The position numbers and the translations under genes were made by a program. Under the pieces are notes generated by a model, which saw nothing but the letters and a program-made list of their open reading frames with translations, was not told the origin of the DNA and did no database searches. 64,000 nucleotides of DNA, from the NCBI GenBank assembly GCA_037179385.1, contig CM074187.1, positions 17,237,450 through 17,301,449 on the forward strand, in the 5' to 3' direction. Shown here one piece after another: positions 1 to 11,008 of the stretch. Numbering within the stretch: the stretch's first letter is position 1; each line of letters starts with the position of its first letter. Origin of the DNA: Holothuria scabra (lineage: Eukaryota > Echinodermata > Holothuroidea > Aspidochirotida > Holothuriidae).

Positions 1-1153
1 CAACATGACAAATCTATATACCAAGTATGAAAGGTGTCGGGCAATCCTATCTGAAGATATTGTGTTTACAAGCCATTTTCGGCGTTTTCGCAATTTTACC
101 GCTGCTGGCCTCAAATGACCTTTGACCTCTACCAAAAACAATAGGGTTCTTCTTCTCAACATGACAAATCTATATACCAAGTACGAAAAGTGTCGGTGAC
201 TCCTATCTGAAGGTATCGTGTTTACAAGCCATTTTCGAAGTTTTCGCAATTTTACAACTATTGACCTCAAATGACCTTTGACCTCTACCAAAAACAATAG
301 GCTTCTCTCTCTCAACATGAAAAATCTATATACCAAATATGAAGAGTGTTGTTCTCTCCTAACTGAAGATATCATGTTTACAAGCCATTTTCAGTGTTTT
401 CGCAATTTTACCACTGGTGACCTCAAATGATCTTTGACCTCTACCAAAAACAATAGGGTTCTTCCTCTCAACATGACAAATCTATATACCAAGTATGAAA
501 GGTGTCGGGCAATCCTATCTGAAGATATCGTGTTTACAAGCCATTTTCGGCGTTTTCGCAATTTTACCGCTGCTGGCCTCAAATGAACTTTGACCTCTAC
601 CAAAAACAATAGGGTTCTTCCTCTCAACATGACAAATCTATATACCAAGTATAAAAAGTGTCGGTCCCTCCTATCTGAAGATATCGTGTTTACAAGCTAT
701 TTTTGAAATTGTCGCAATTTTACCGCTGGTGACCTCAAATGACCTTTGACCTCTACCAAAAACAATAGGCTTCTTCCTCTCAACATGACAAATCTATATA
801 CCAAGTATGAAAATTGTCGGGCAATCCTATCTGAAGATATCGTGTTTACAAGCCATTTTCGGCGTTTCCGCAATTTTACTGCTGCTGGCCTCAAATGACC
901 TTTGACCTCTACCAAAAACAATAGGGTTCTTCCTCTCAACATGACAAATCTATATACCAAGTATGAAAAGTGTCGGTCCCTCCTATCTGAAGATATCGTG
1001 TTTACAAGCTATTTTTGGAATTGTTGCAATTTTACCGCTGGTGACCTCAAATGACCTTTGACCTCTACCAAAAACAATAGGGTTCTTCCTCTCAACATGA
1101 TAAATCTATATACCAAATATGAAAAGTGTCGGACATTCCTATCTTAAGATATT
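1..1153. repeat. 156-bp satellite, array A (about 7 monomers, cut by window edge)
   Basis: Tandem monomers of 156 bp, recognisable by the recurring blocks GTTTACAAGCCATTTT, TGACCTCAAATGACCTTTG and CAACATGACAAATC. Monomers differ by scattered substitutions. The array begins before the window and ends in a degraded monomer next to a CA microsatellite. Positions about 391-1153 are almost identical to 7598-8360 at the end of array B, which places them in the same duplicated block. Minus-strand reading frames of 85-87 residues run through the monomers because 156 is a multiple of three. They look like no known protein and I do not call them genes. Confidence 0.95.
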
Positions 1154-1167
1154 ACAAGCAAGTGTCA

Positions 1168-1209
1168 CAAACACACACACACACATACACACGCACACAC
1201 ACACACACA
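1168..1209. repeat. CA microsatellite
   Basis: Imperfect (CA)n run with a few interruptions (cat, cgc). A matching run is present at about 8375-8416 in the duplicate block. The short His/Thr-rich reading frame across it is a product of the dinucleotide repeat. Confidence 0.95.
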
Positions 1210-1549
1210 TGACATCACCATCGCATAGATTTCTTGCCTGCCTACGACAAGGAATCAATAATCCCATGGAGAACGAAATACATTTTAAGCCCTCAATTAA
1301 TCATGACTCGAAAGTATTTGCACCCATCCCACATGAATGAATTTACGATCGTACGACCTGATATTACGTAATGAAAATTGACTTGACATAGGTGACGGGA
1401 GATCATCCGCATAACGGCAAACAATGGTCTATGCAGCACGCGGCTAATCCTACTATTACTACCGTAACTAAAGGAATCCCTAAGCCAAGGGATTAACCGG
1501 GAGAGTTGCTCCACAGGTTACATAACGGATCCGCCTGAGCTCCTCAAAC

Positions 1550-2252
1550 CAGGGAGGTGTTATTAGATGGAGATCCATCGAGAACCTTTTTCTTTGAGAC
1601 GTAGTAGTTGCCGACACTAATCTCTTTTGTGAATTGTTCTTTACGATTCAATAGGCTTAACACTGAGGTATTAGCAGGTGTTCAAGCCTGGTATGTCGTC
1701 TGCTAGGTGTCGAACAGCAGATCGGGAAATTTGTCCCTTGCCTTAATATTGCCAGTCGCTTGAGGATGAAAATTAATTTGACGATTTCGACGCGTTTCGA
1801 CGCGGATTACAACATACGTGTCTTGTTCTCTGTATTTTACTCTATTTGGGTGTGCCATTCCAACCATGCGAGCGAATGCGAGTATTGATGAAAATCCGAT
1901 AGCAATGTTTAGTCTTATTCCTCTTTTTCTCATTTGCAAAAGTCATCAGAATTGGTCTAAAGCCAGGATCATTGTGATCATTAGCAATAGCCAGTCGTTT
2001 GAAATGCCGAGATAGTATCTTGCACTTCTTTGTCGGCAACTACTTACACATAAAAGCATTGTTCCAAATAATCCCTTTTGTTGGAGACACCGTAGGTACG
2101 AATGAGGTTGCCTAGGTATTAAACGAAGAAATTCCACGCCCTTTAGTTCAATAATCCAGAAATAAAGGATTTAATGTCCACTTTGGAATCAGTCTAATTG
2201 GATTAGCATAAATTAAAGATTCGATGGATCTCCATCTAATAACACCTCCCTG
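1550..2252. mobile_element. 703-bp non-autonomous DNA transposon, terminal inverted repeats, CTCAAAC target duplication
   Basis: The ends are inverted copies of each other for about 32 bp, beginning CAGGGAGGTGTTATTAGATG. The element is flanked by the direct repeat CTCAAAC at 1543-1549 and 2253-2259. The duplicate block U2 has a single CTCAAAC at the equivalent place (near 8750) and no insert. The length difference between the copies is exactly 710 bp, equal to element plus one target copy. There is no transposase-like frame inside. The CAGGG terminus resembles hAT ends, which usually give 8-bp duplications; here only 7 bp are seen, so the superfamily is open. Confidence 0.93.
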
Positions 2253-3059
2253 CTCAAACACTCCGCACGACCTTGGCCAGAGGCCGCCCGAGCGTTACAA
2301 TATTTACACAATATCTGCACCGAAGGACAGTACTTCACCCCTTCACAAGCTCAGTAGAATACTCACATAGGTCATTTGTATCAAACTAATTTCTTAGCTG
2401 GACTTTGAAATGGAACATCATGTGGTTTGGATGAGGAAAATTAGTTGGGGTGTTCAGAAGTTATGAAATTGTTGAACATGGTGCTTTTTGGGGCATATTT
2501 GGTAATGTCACACCAGATTTGAGGACATCTTGGAGGGTAAGCTGCAAAACCTTGGATCCCTCAGAGTCGAGTCAAGGCTTTCTCTGTACGTGTTTGATGT
2601 AAATAGGTAGTTACGGTTAAAAAAGTTAAATGGTATGAATAGGTTTCACATTATTTATAAGTGAAAATTGTAACAGCAGAAGTGGACTGCTGCTCTTCAT
2701 TTTTTAAAGCAAACACTAACATTGGACTAAATGAAGGCAAAATTTGTCCACATTATAACCCCCCCAAAGAAAAAAAAAAGGATAAAGGAATATAAGTTGG
2801 CTCATTGTTAGTGCTTTAATGAAGGAAAGGGAATGTGAGATGGAAAAATTGGATATTTTTTACTTTGCATATGTGTCCAGGTGGGGGCAAAAGGCATATA
2901 TGTTATTATCTCATCCCTCCGTGAGGAGGATGAGATATTGTAGTCACTTTTGCCTATTGGGCTATATGGCAATGCCAGATTAAATCGCAATGGTTACCAT
3001 GGTAACGGTACATTTTCCCTCGAGGTCTAACCCATGGTGAGGTACCCCGGGGTGACTGA

Positions 3060-3960
3060 AGGTCCAGGGCTGAGAGTGGGGTCAAAACCTGTCCATGTGT
3101 GTGTGTTGGTGGGTGAGTGTGTGTGTGTGTGTGTGTGTGTGTCCAATTTTGTTTTCCTAATATCTTGTCAACGGCAGGGCCTATTTTCTTCAAACTTGGT
3201 AGGATGGTACCTCAGGTGGAACAATTGCATTTTGATACACAACCGGAAGTGAAGGTCAAAGGTTACAGGTCAAAGGTCAAATTTAGTGAAATCACATTTT
3301 CTGCTATATTTCCAAAACGAAACGTTCTCCTGACAAGAAACTTCACACATATGATTATTGCATCTAGACCTACCAAAATATGTGGTTGCCATAGCAACAG
3401 AGGTCAAAGGTGAAGTGGTAGAGAGGAACAAAAAATTTTCAAGTGAAAATTTGTTCGTAAAACAACGTTTTTGTCCCTCAAACTCCTCCTAGCGGGCTGG
3501 ACCGATTCTTTTCAAAATTGGTAGGTGGGTACCCCAGGGTGGGAACTTGTGTCTCCAAGATTCTTGGAAGAAAAGGTCAAATGTCACATTTTGCAAAAAA
3601 ACACTTTTTTTCTGTTTTGTACTAAAGCTTCAAAAGAAAACCGTCATTTTACTTTAAACTTCACAAGTATTATAGGGAAGACCAAAATATGTAGTTTCCA
3701 TGGCGACCAATGTCAAAGGGTCACGTGATAGGGGACCAAATACTTTTTTGTATTCACTTTAACTCTTAACGGACGCATCCCACAAATTTGAAAGTTTAAG
3801 TGTAATAGCCTAGGCATGATACTTTAAGTTGTACCAATATGTGTGGTTGTTATGGCAACCAAGGACATAGTTCACGTTACAGATTGTCAAAGGTAAAGAG
3901 GGCATGACACGGTCACAAAGACTTTTGTGTATTACAAGATTAGATACAGTACTTTACAAA
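3060..3960. repeat. Degenerate tandem family of about 300-bp subunits in U1
   Basis: At least two related subunits start with a phrase like 'aaacttggtaggatggtacc' (near 3190) and 'aaaattggtaggtgggtacc' (near 3513). They end with a 'ccatagcaacagaggtcaaa'-type phrase near 3390, 3698 and 3850. Several AGGTCA half-sites occur, including AGGTCAAAGGTCA near 3269. A TG microsatellite lies at about 3094-3142. The copy at about 9557-10460 in U2 is shorter in the TG run. No coding potential is supported. Confidence 0.8.
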
Positions 3961-4503
3961 TATCATCTCACATCCCATTAAAAACCCGTACAATTAGGCA
4001 TAAATGATATTCGAAGGAAAACTGCGTTAAAAATCCAATTTCGAAAAATGCCGCAACATCTCACCTGACTTTTATGACTCAATTGGCGGCACAAACCCCG
4101 CCCTACGGCGCACATCTAGATGTGGAACTAATGTAACGTTCGGTATTAGTTATCTTATCTTAGCAACCTCATGAAAACAATTGCATCACAATACAGAGTC
4201 CAACATACAGAGCGAAAGGCGCGGACCATGGTGGGGATTCGGAGCAAAACATTGGCCAATATGTTATCGTGTATATGCACACAGGTAAAAATAGTTATGT
4301 TTTTGTGCAAGAAAGACGCCGTTCGGTCGCTATAAAGAACAGCTATGAATATGTATGGGCAGACCACAACAAGCGCGTCCCCACTACGAGCCTGTCTTTA
4401 CTGTATGAGCTATTTGATGAAGACGCTATTGCGAATACTAAGCAGTCACCGCGCAATGCACAATTCACAATGTAGTCAGTGGCCAAGCTCACTGCCATCG
4501 GAG

Positions 4504-7500
4504 ATGACCTCAAATGACCTTTGACCTCTACCAAAAACAATAGGGTTCTTCCTCTCAACATCACATATCTATATACCACGTATGAAAGTTGTCGGGCAAT
4601 CCTATCTGAAGATATCGTGTTTACAAGCCATTTTCGGCGTTTTCGCAATTTTACCGCTGGTGACCTCAAATGACCTTTGACCTCTACCAAAAACAATAGC
4701 GTTCTTCTTCTCAACATGACAAATCTATATACCAAGTACAAAAAGTGTCGGTGACTCCTACCCGAAGATATCGTGTTTACAAGCCATTTTCGAAGTTTTC
4801 GCAATTTTACTACTATTGACCTCAAATGACCTTTGACCTCTACCAAAAACAATAGGCTTCTCTCTCTCAACATGAAAAATCTATATACCAAATATGAAGA
4901 GTGGTGTTCTCTCCTAACTGAAGATATCATGTTTACAAGCCATTTTCAGTGTTTTCGCAATTTTACCACTGGTGACCTCAAATGACCTTTGACCTCTACC
5001 AAAAACAATAGGGTTCTTCCTCTCAACATGACAAATCTATATACCAAGTATGAAAGGTGTCGGGCAATCCTATCTGAAGATATCGTGTTTACAAGCCATT
5101 TTCGGCGTTTTCGCAATTTTACCGCTGCTGGCCTCAAATGACCTTTAACCTCTACCAAAAACAATAGGGTTCTTCTTCTCAACATGACAAATCTATATAC
5201 CAAGTACTAAAAGTGTCAGTGACTCCTATCTGAAGGTATCGTGTTTACAAGCCATTTTCGAAGTTTTCGCAATTTTACAACTATTGACCTCAAATGACCT
5301 TTGACCTCTACCAAAAACAATAGGCTTCTCTCTCTCAACATGAAAAATCTATATACCAAATATGAAGAGTGTTGTTCTCTCCTAACTGAAGATATCATGT
5401 TTACAAGCCATTTTCAGTGTTTTCGCAATTTTACCACTGGTGACCTCAAATGACCTTTGACCTCTACCAAAAACAATAGGGTTCTTCCTCTCAACATGAC
5501 AAATCTATATAAAAAGTATGAAAGGTGTCGGGCAATCCTATCTGAAGATATCGTGTTTACAAGCCATTTTCGAAGTTTTCGCAATTTTACTACTATTGAC
5601 CTCAAATGACCTTTGACCTCTACCAAAAACAATAGGCTTCTCTCTCTCAACATGAAAAATCTATATACCAAATATGAAGAGTGTTGTTCTCTCCTAACTG
5701 AAGATATCATGTTTACAAGCCATTTTCAGTGTTTTTGCAATTTTACCACTGGTGACCTCAAATGACCTTTGACCTCTACCAAAAACAATAGGGTTCTTCC
5801 TCTCAACATGACAAATCTATATACCAAGTATGAAAGGTGTCGGGCAATCCTATCTGAAGATATCGTGTTTACAAGCCATTTTCGGCGTTTTCGCAATTTT
5901 ACCGCTGCTGGCCTCAAATGACCTTTGACCTCTACCAAAAACAATAGGGTTCTTCTTCTCAACATGACAAATCTATATACCAAGTACTAAAAGTGTCGGT
6001 GACTCCTATCTGAAGGTATCGTGTTTACAAGCCATTTTCGAAGTTTTCGCAATTTTACAACTATTGACCTCAAATGACCTTTGACCTCTACCAAAAACAA
6101 TAGGCTTCTCTCTCTCAACATGAAAAATCTATATACCAAATATGAAGAGTGTTGTTCTCTCCTAACTGAAGATATCATGTTTACAAGCCATTTTCAGTGT
6201 TTTCGCAATTTTACCACTGGTGACCTCAAATGACCTTTGGCCTCTACCAAAAACAATAGGGTTCTTCCTCTCAACATGACAAATCTATATACCAAGTATG
6301 AAAGGTGTCGGGCAATCCTATCTGAAGATATCGTGTTTACAAGCCATTTTCGAAGTTTTCGCAATTTTACTACTATTGACCTCAAATGACCTTTGACCTC
6401 TACCAAAAACAATAGGCTTCTCTCTCTCAACATGAAAAATCTATATACCAAATATGAAGAGTGTTGTTCTCTCCTAACTGAAGATATCATGTTTACAAGC
6501 CATTTTCAGTGTTTTTGCAATTTTACCACTGGTGACCTCAAATGACCTTTGACCTCTACCAAAAACAATAGGGTTCTTCCTCTCAACATGACAAATCTAT
6601 ATACCAAGTATGAAAGGTGTCGGGCAATCCTATCTGAAGATATCGTGTTTACAAGCCATTTTCGGCGTTTTCGCAATTTTACCGCTGCTGGCCTCAAATG
6701 ACCTTTGACCTCTACCAAAAACAATAGGGTTCTTCTTCTCAACATGACAAATCTATATACCAAGTACTAAAAGTGTCGGTGACTCCTATCTGAAGGTATC
6801 GTGTTTACAAGCCATTTTCGAAGTTTTCGCAATTTTACAACTATTGACCTCAAATGACCTTTGACCTCTACCAAAAACAATAGGCTTCTCTCTCTCAACA
6901 TGAAAAATCTATGTACCAAATATGAAGAGTGTTGTTCTCTCCTAACTGAAGATATCATGTTTACAAGCCATTTTCAGTGTTTTCGCAATTTTACCACTGG
7001 TGACCTCAAATGACCTTTGACCTCTACCAAAAACAATAGGGTTCTTCCTCTCAACATGACAAATCTATATACCAAGTACGAAAGGTGTCCGGCAATCCTA
7101 TCTGAAGATATCGTGTTTACAAGCCATTTTTGGCGTTTTCTCAATTTTACCGCTGCTGGCTTCAAATGACCTTTGACCTCTACCAAAAACAATAGGGTTC
7201 TTCCTCTCAACATGACAGATCTATATACCAAGTATGAAAAGTGTCGGTCCCTCCTATCTGAAGATATCGTGTTTACAAGCTATTTTTGAAATTGTCGCAA
7301 TTTTACCACTGGTGACCTCAAATGACCTTTGACCTCTACCAAAAACAATAGGGTTCTTCCTCTCAACATGACAAATCTATATACCAAGTATGAAAGGTGT
7401 CGGGCAATCCTATCTGAAGATATTGTGTTTACAAGCCATTTTCGGCGTTTTCGCAATTTTACCGCTGCTGGCCTCAAATGACCTTTGACCTCTACCAAAA

Positions 7501-8360
7501 ACAATAGGGTTCTTCTTCTCAACATGACAAATCTATATACCAAGTACGAAAAGTGTCGGTGACTCCTATCTGAAGGTATCGTGTTTACAAGCCATTTTCG
7601 AAGTTTTCGCAATTTTACAACTATTGACCTCAAATGACCTTTGACCTCTACCAAAAACAATAGGCTTCTCTCTCTCAACATGAAAAATCTATATACCAAA
7701 TATGAAGAGTGTTGTTCTCTCCTAACTGAAGATATCATGTTTACAAGCCATTTTCAGTGTTTTCGCAATTTTACCACTGGTGACCTCAAATGATCTTTGA
7801 CCTCTACCAAAAACAATAGGGTTCTTCCTCTCAACATGACAAATCTATATACCAAGTATGAAAGGTGTCGGGCAATCCTATCTGAAGATATCGTGTTTAC
7901 AAGCTATTTTTGAAATTGTCGCAATTTTACCGCTGGTGACCTCAAATGACCTTTAACCTCTACCAAAAACAATAGGCTTCTTCCTCTCAACATGACAAAT
8001 CTATATACCAAGTATGAAAATTGTCGGGCAATCCTATCTGAAGATATCGTGTTTACAAGCCATTTTCGGCGTTTCCGCAATTTTACTGCTGCTGGCCTCA
8101 AATGACCTTTGACCTCTACCAAAAACAATAGGGTTCTTCCTCTCAACATGACAAATCTATATACCAAGTATGAAAAGTGTCGGTCCCTCCTATCTGAAGA
8201 TATCGTGTTTACAAGCTATTTTTGGAATTGTTGCAATTTTACCGCTGGTGACCTCAAATGACCTTTGACCTCTACCAAAAACAATAGGGTTCTTCCTCTC
8301 AACATGATAAATCTATATACCAAATATGAAAAGTGTCGGACATTCCTATCTTAAGATATT
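4504..8360. repeat. 156-bp satellite, array B (about 24-25 monomers), with 780-bp higher-order repeat
   Basis: Continuous 156-bp monomers: the phrase GTTTACAAGC starts at 4931, 5087, 5243, 5399 and 5555, exactly 156 apart. From about 4946 to 7286 monomer variants recur with period 780 (five monomers); for example 4946-5203, 5726-5983 and 6506-6763 are nearly identical, as are 5987-6178 and 6767-6958. Each monomer carries three TGACCT hexamers arranged as TGACCTCAAATGACCT followed by TTGACCT. Minus-strand frames of up to 195 residues repeat every 52 residues. I treat them as frames kept open by the repeat length. Confidence 0.96.
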
Positions 8361-11008
8361 ACAAGCAAGTGTCACAAACACACACACACACATACACACG
8401 CACACACACACACACATGACATCACCATCGCATAGATTTCTTGCCTGCCTACGACAAGGAATCAATAATCCCATGGAGAACGAAATACATTTTAAGCCCT
8501 CAATTAATCATGACTCGAAAGTATTTGCACCCATCCCACATGAATGAATTTACGATCGTACGACCTGATATTACGTAATGAAAATTGACTTGACATAGGT
8601 GACGGGAGATCATCCGCATAACGGCAAACAATGGTCTATGCAGCACGCGGCTAATCCTACTATTACTACCGTAACTAAAGGAATCCCTAAGCCAAGGGAT
8701 TAACCGGGAGAGTTGCTCCACAGGTTACATAACGGATCCGCCTGAGCTCCTCAAACACTCCGCACGACCTTGGCCAGAGGCCGCCCGAGCGTTACAATAT
8801 TTACACAATATCTGCACCGAAGGACAGTACTTCACCCCTTCACAAGCTCAGTAGAATACTCACATAGGTCATTTGTATCAAACTAATTTCTTAGCTGGAC
8901 TTTGAAATGGAACATCATGTGGTTTGGATGAGGAAAATTAGTTGGGGTGTTCAGAAGTTATGAAATTGTTGAACATGGTGCTTTTTGGGGCATATTTGGT
9001 AATGTCACACCAGATTTGAGGACATCTTGGAGGGTAAGCTGCAAAACCTTGGATCCCTCAGAGTCGAGTCAAGGCTTTCTCTGTACGTGTTTGATGTAAA
9101 TAGGTAGTTACGGTTAAAAAAGTTAAATGGTATGAATAGGTTTCACATTATTTATAAGTGAAAATTGTAACAGCAGAAGTGGACTGCTGCTCTTCATTTT
9201 TTAAAGCAAACACTAACATTGGACTAAATGAAGGCAAAATTTGTCCACATTATAACCCCCCCAAAGAAAAAAAAAAGGATAAAGGAATATAAGTTGGCTC
9301 ATTGTTAGTGCTTTAATGAAGGAAAGGGAATGTGAGATGGAAAAATTGGATATTTTTTACTTTGCATATGTGTCCAGGTGGGGGCAAAAGGCATATATGT
9401 TATTATCTCATCCCTCCGTGAGGAGGATGAGATATTGTAGTCACTTTTGCCTATTGGGCTATATGGCAATGCCAGATTAAATCGCAATGGTTACCATGGT
9501 AACGGTAAATTTTCCCTCGAGGTCTAACCCATGGTGAGGTACCCCGGGGTGACTGAAGGTCCAGGGCTGAGAGTGGGGTCAAAACCTGTCCATGTGTGTG
9601 TGTTGGTGGGTGAGTGTGTGTGTGTGTGTGTGTCCAATTTTGTTTTCCTAATATCTTGTCAACGGCAGGGCCTATTTTCTTCAAACTTGGTAGGATGGTA
9701 CCTCAGGTGGAACAATTGCATTTTGATACACAACCGGAAGTGAAGGTCAAAGGTTACAGGTCAAAGGTCAAATTTAGTGAAATCACATTTTCTGCTATAT
9801 TTCCAAAACGAAACGTTCTCCTGACAAGAAACTTCACACATATGATTATTGCATCTAGACCTACCAAAATATGTGGTTGCCATAGCAACAGAGGTCAAAG
9901 GTGAAGTGGTAGAGAGGAACAAAAAATTTTCAAGTGAAAATTTGTTCGTAAAACAACGTTTTTGTCCCTCAAACTCCTCCTAGCGGGCTGGACCGATTCT
10001 TTTCAAAATTGGTAGGTGGGTACCCCAGGGTGGGAACTTGTGTCTCCAAGATTCTTGGAAGAAAAGGTCAAAGGTCACATTTTGCAAAAAAAAACACTTT
10101 TTTTTCCTATTTTGTATTAAAACTTCAAAAGAAAACCTTCATTTTTCATGAAACTTCACAAGTATAATAGGGAAGACTAGTTCTACCAAAATATGTAGTT
10201 TCCATGGCAACCAAGGTCAAAGGTCACGTGACAGGGGGTCAAATACTTTTTTTTGTATTCACCTTAACTTTTAACAGACGCATCCCACAAATCTGAAAGT
10301 TTAAGTGTAATAGCCTAGGCATGATACTGTAAGTTGTACAGATATGTGTAGTTGTCATGGCAACCAAGGACATAGTTCACGTTACAGATTGTCAAAGGTA
10401 AAGTGGGCATGACACGGCCACAAAAACTTTTGTGTATTGCAAGATTAGATACAGTATTTTACAAATATCATCTCACACCCCATTAAAAACCCGTACAATT
10501 CAGCATAAATGATATTCGAAGGAAAACTGTGTTCAAAATCCAATTTCAAAAAATGCCGCAACATCTCACCTGACTTTTATGACTCAATTGGCGGCACAAA
10601 CCCCGCCCTACGGCGCACATCTAGATGTGGAACTAATGTAACGTTCGGTATTAGTTATCTTATCTTAGCAACCTCATGAAAACAATTGCATCACAATACA
10701 GAGTCCAACATACAGAGCGAAAGGCGCGGACCATGGTGGGGATTCGGAGCAAAACATTGGCCAATATGTTATCGTGTATATGCACACAGGTAAAAATAGT
10801 TATGTTTTTGTGCAAGAAAGACGCCGTTCGGTCGCTATAAAGAACAGCTATGAATATGTATGGGCAGACCACAACAAGCGCGTCCCCACTACGAGCCTGT
10901 CTTTACTGTATGAGCTATTTGATGAAGACGCTATTGCGAATACTAAGCAGTCACCGCGCAATGCACAATTCACAATGTAGTCAGTGGCCAAGCTCACTGC
11001 CATCGGAG
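8361..11008. repeat. Duplicated block U2 (partner of U1, without the 703-bp insert)
   Basis: Near-identical to U1 apart from the missing transposon and microsatellite length. The exception is a patch at about 10070-10555 that differs from 3585-4050 by many substitutions and small indels. Similarity ends at 11008, where unique sequence begins. No gene seen. Confidence 0.95.

Larger units (their letters stand above)
1154..4503. repeat. Duplicated block U1 (partner of 8361-11008)
   Basis: Non-satellite block of about 3.35 kb repeated almost base for base after array B. The offset is +7207 before the transposon at 1550-2252 and +6497 after it; small length changes bring it to +6505 at the right end. 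It holds a CA microsatellite, a TG microsatellite, a degenerate tandem family rich in AGGTCA-like motifs, and no gene that I recognise. The identity with U2 stops at 4503, where the satellite resumes. Confidence 0.95.

Noticed and set aside
1119..1340. 73-codon frame with His-Thr repeats (also 8326-8547)
   Set aside because: Translation of a CA microsatellite.
4343..4930. 195-codon minus-strand frame, partly in satellite
   Set aside because: Most of it is three satellite monomers read in the frame that the 156-bp period keeps open; no domain or start context supports a gene.
4504..8360. CRISPR-like regular repeats
   Set aside because: Monomers are contiguous 156-bp units with no unique spacers, in eukaryotic DNA.
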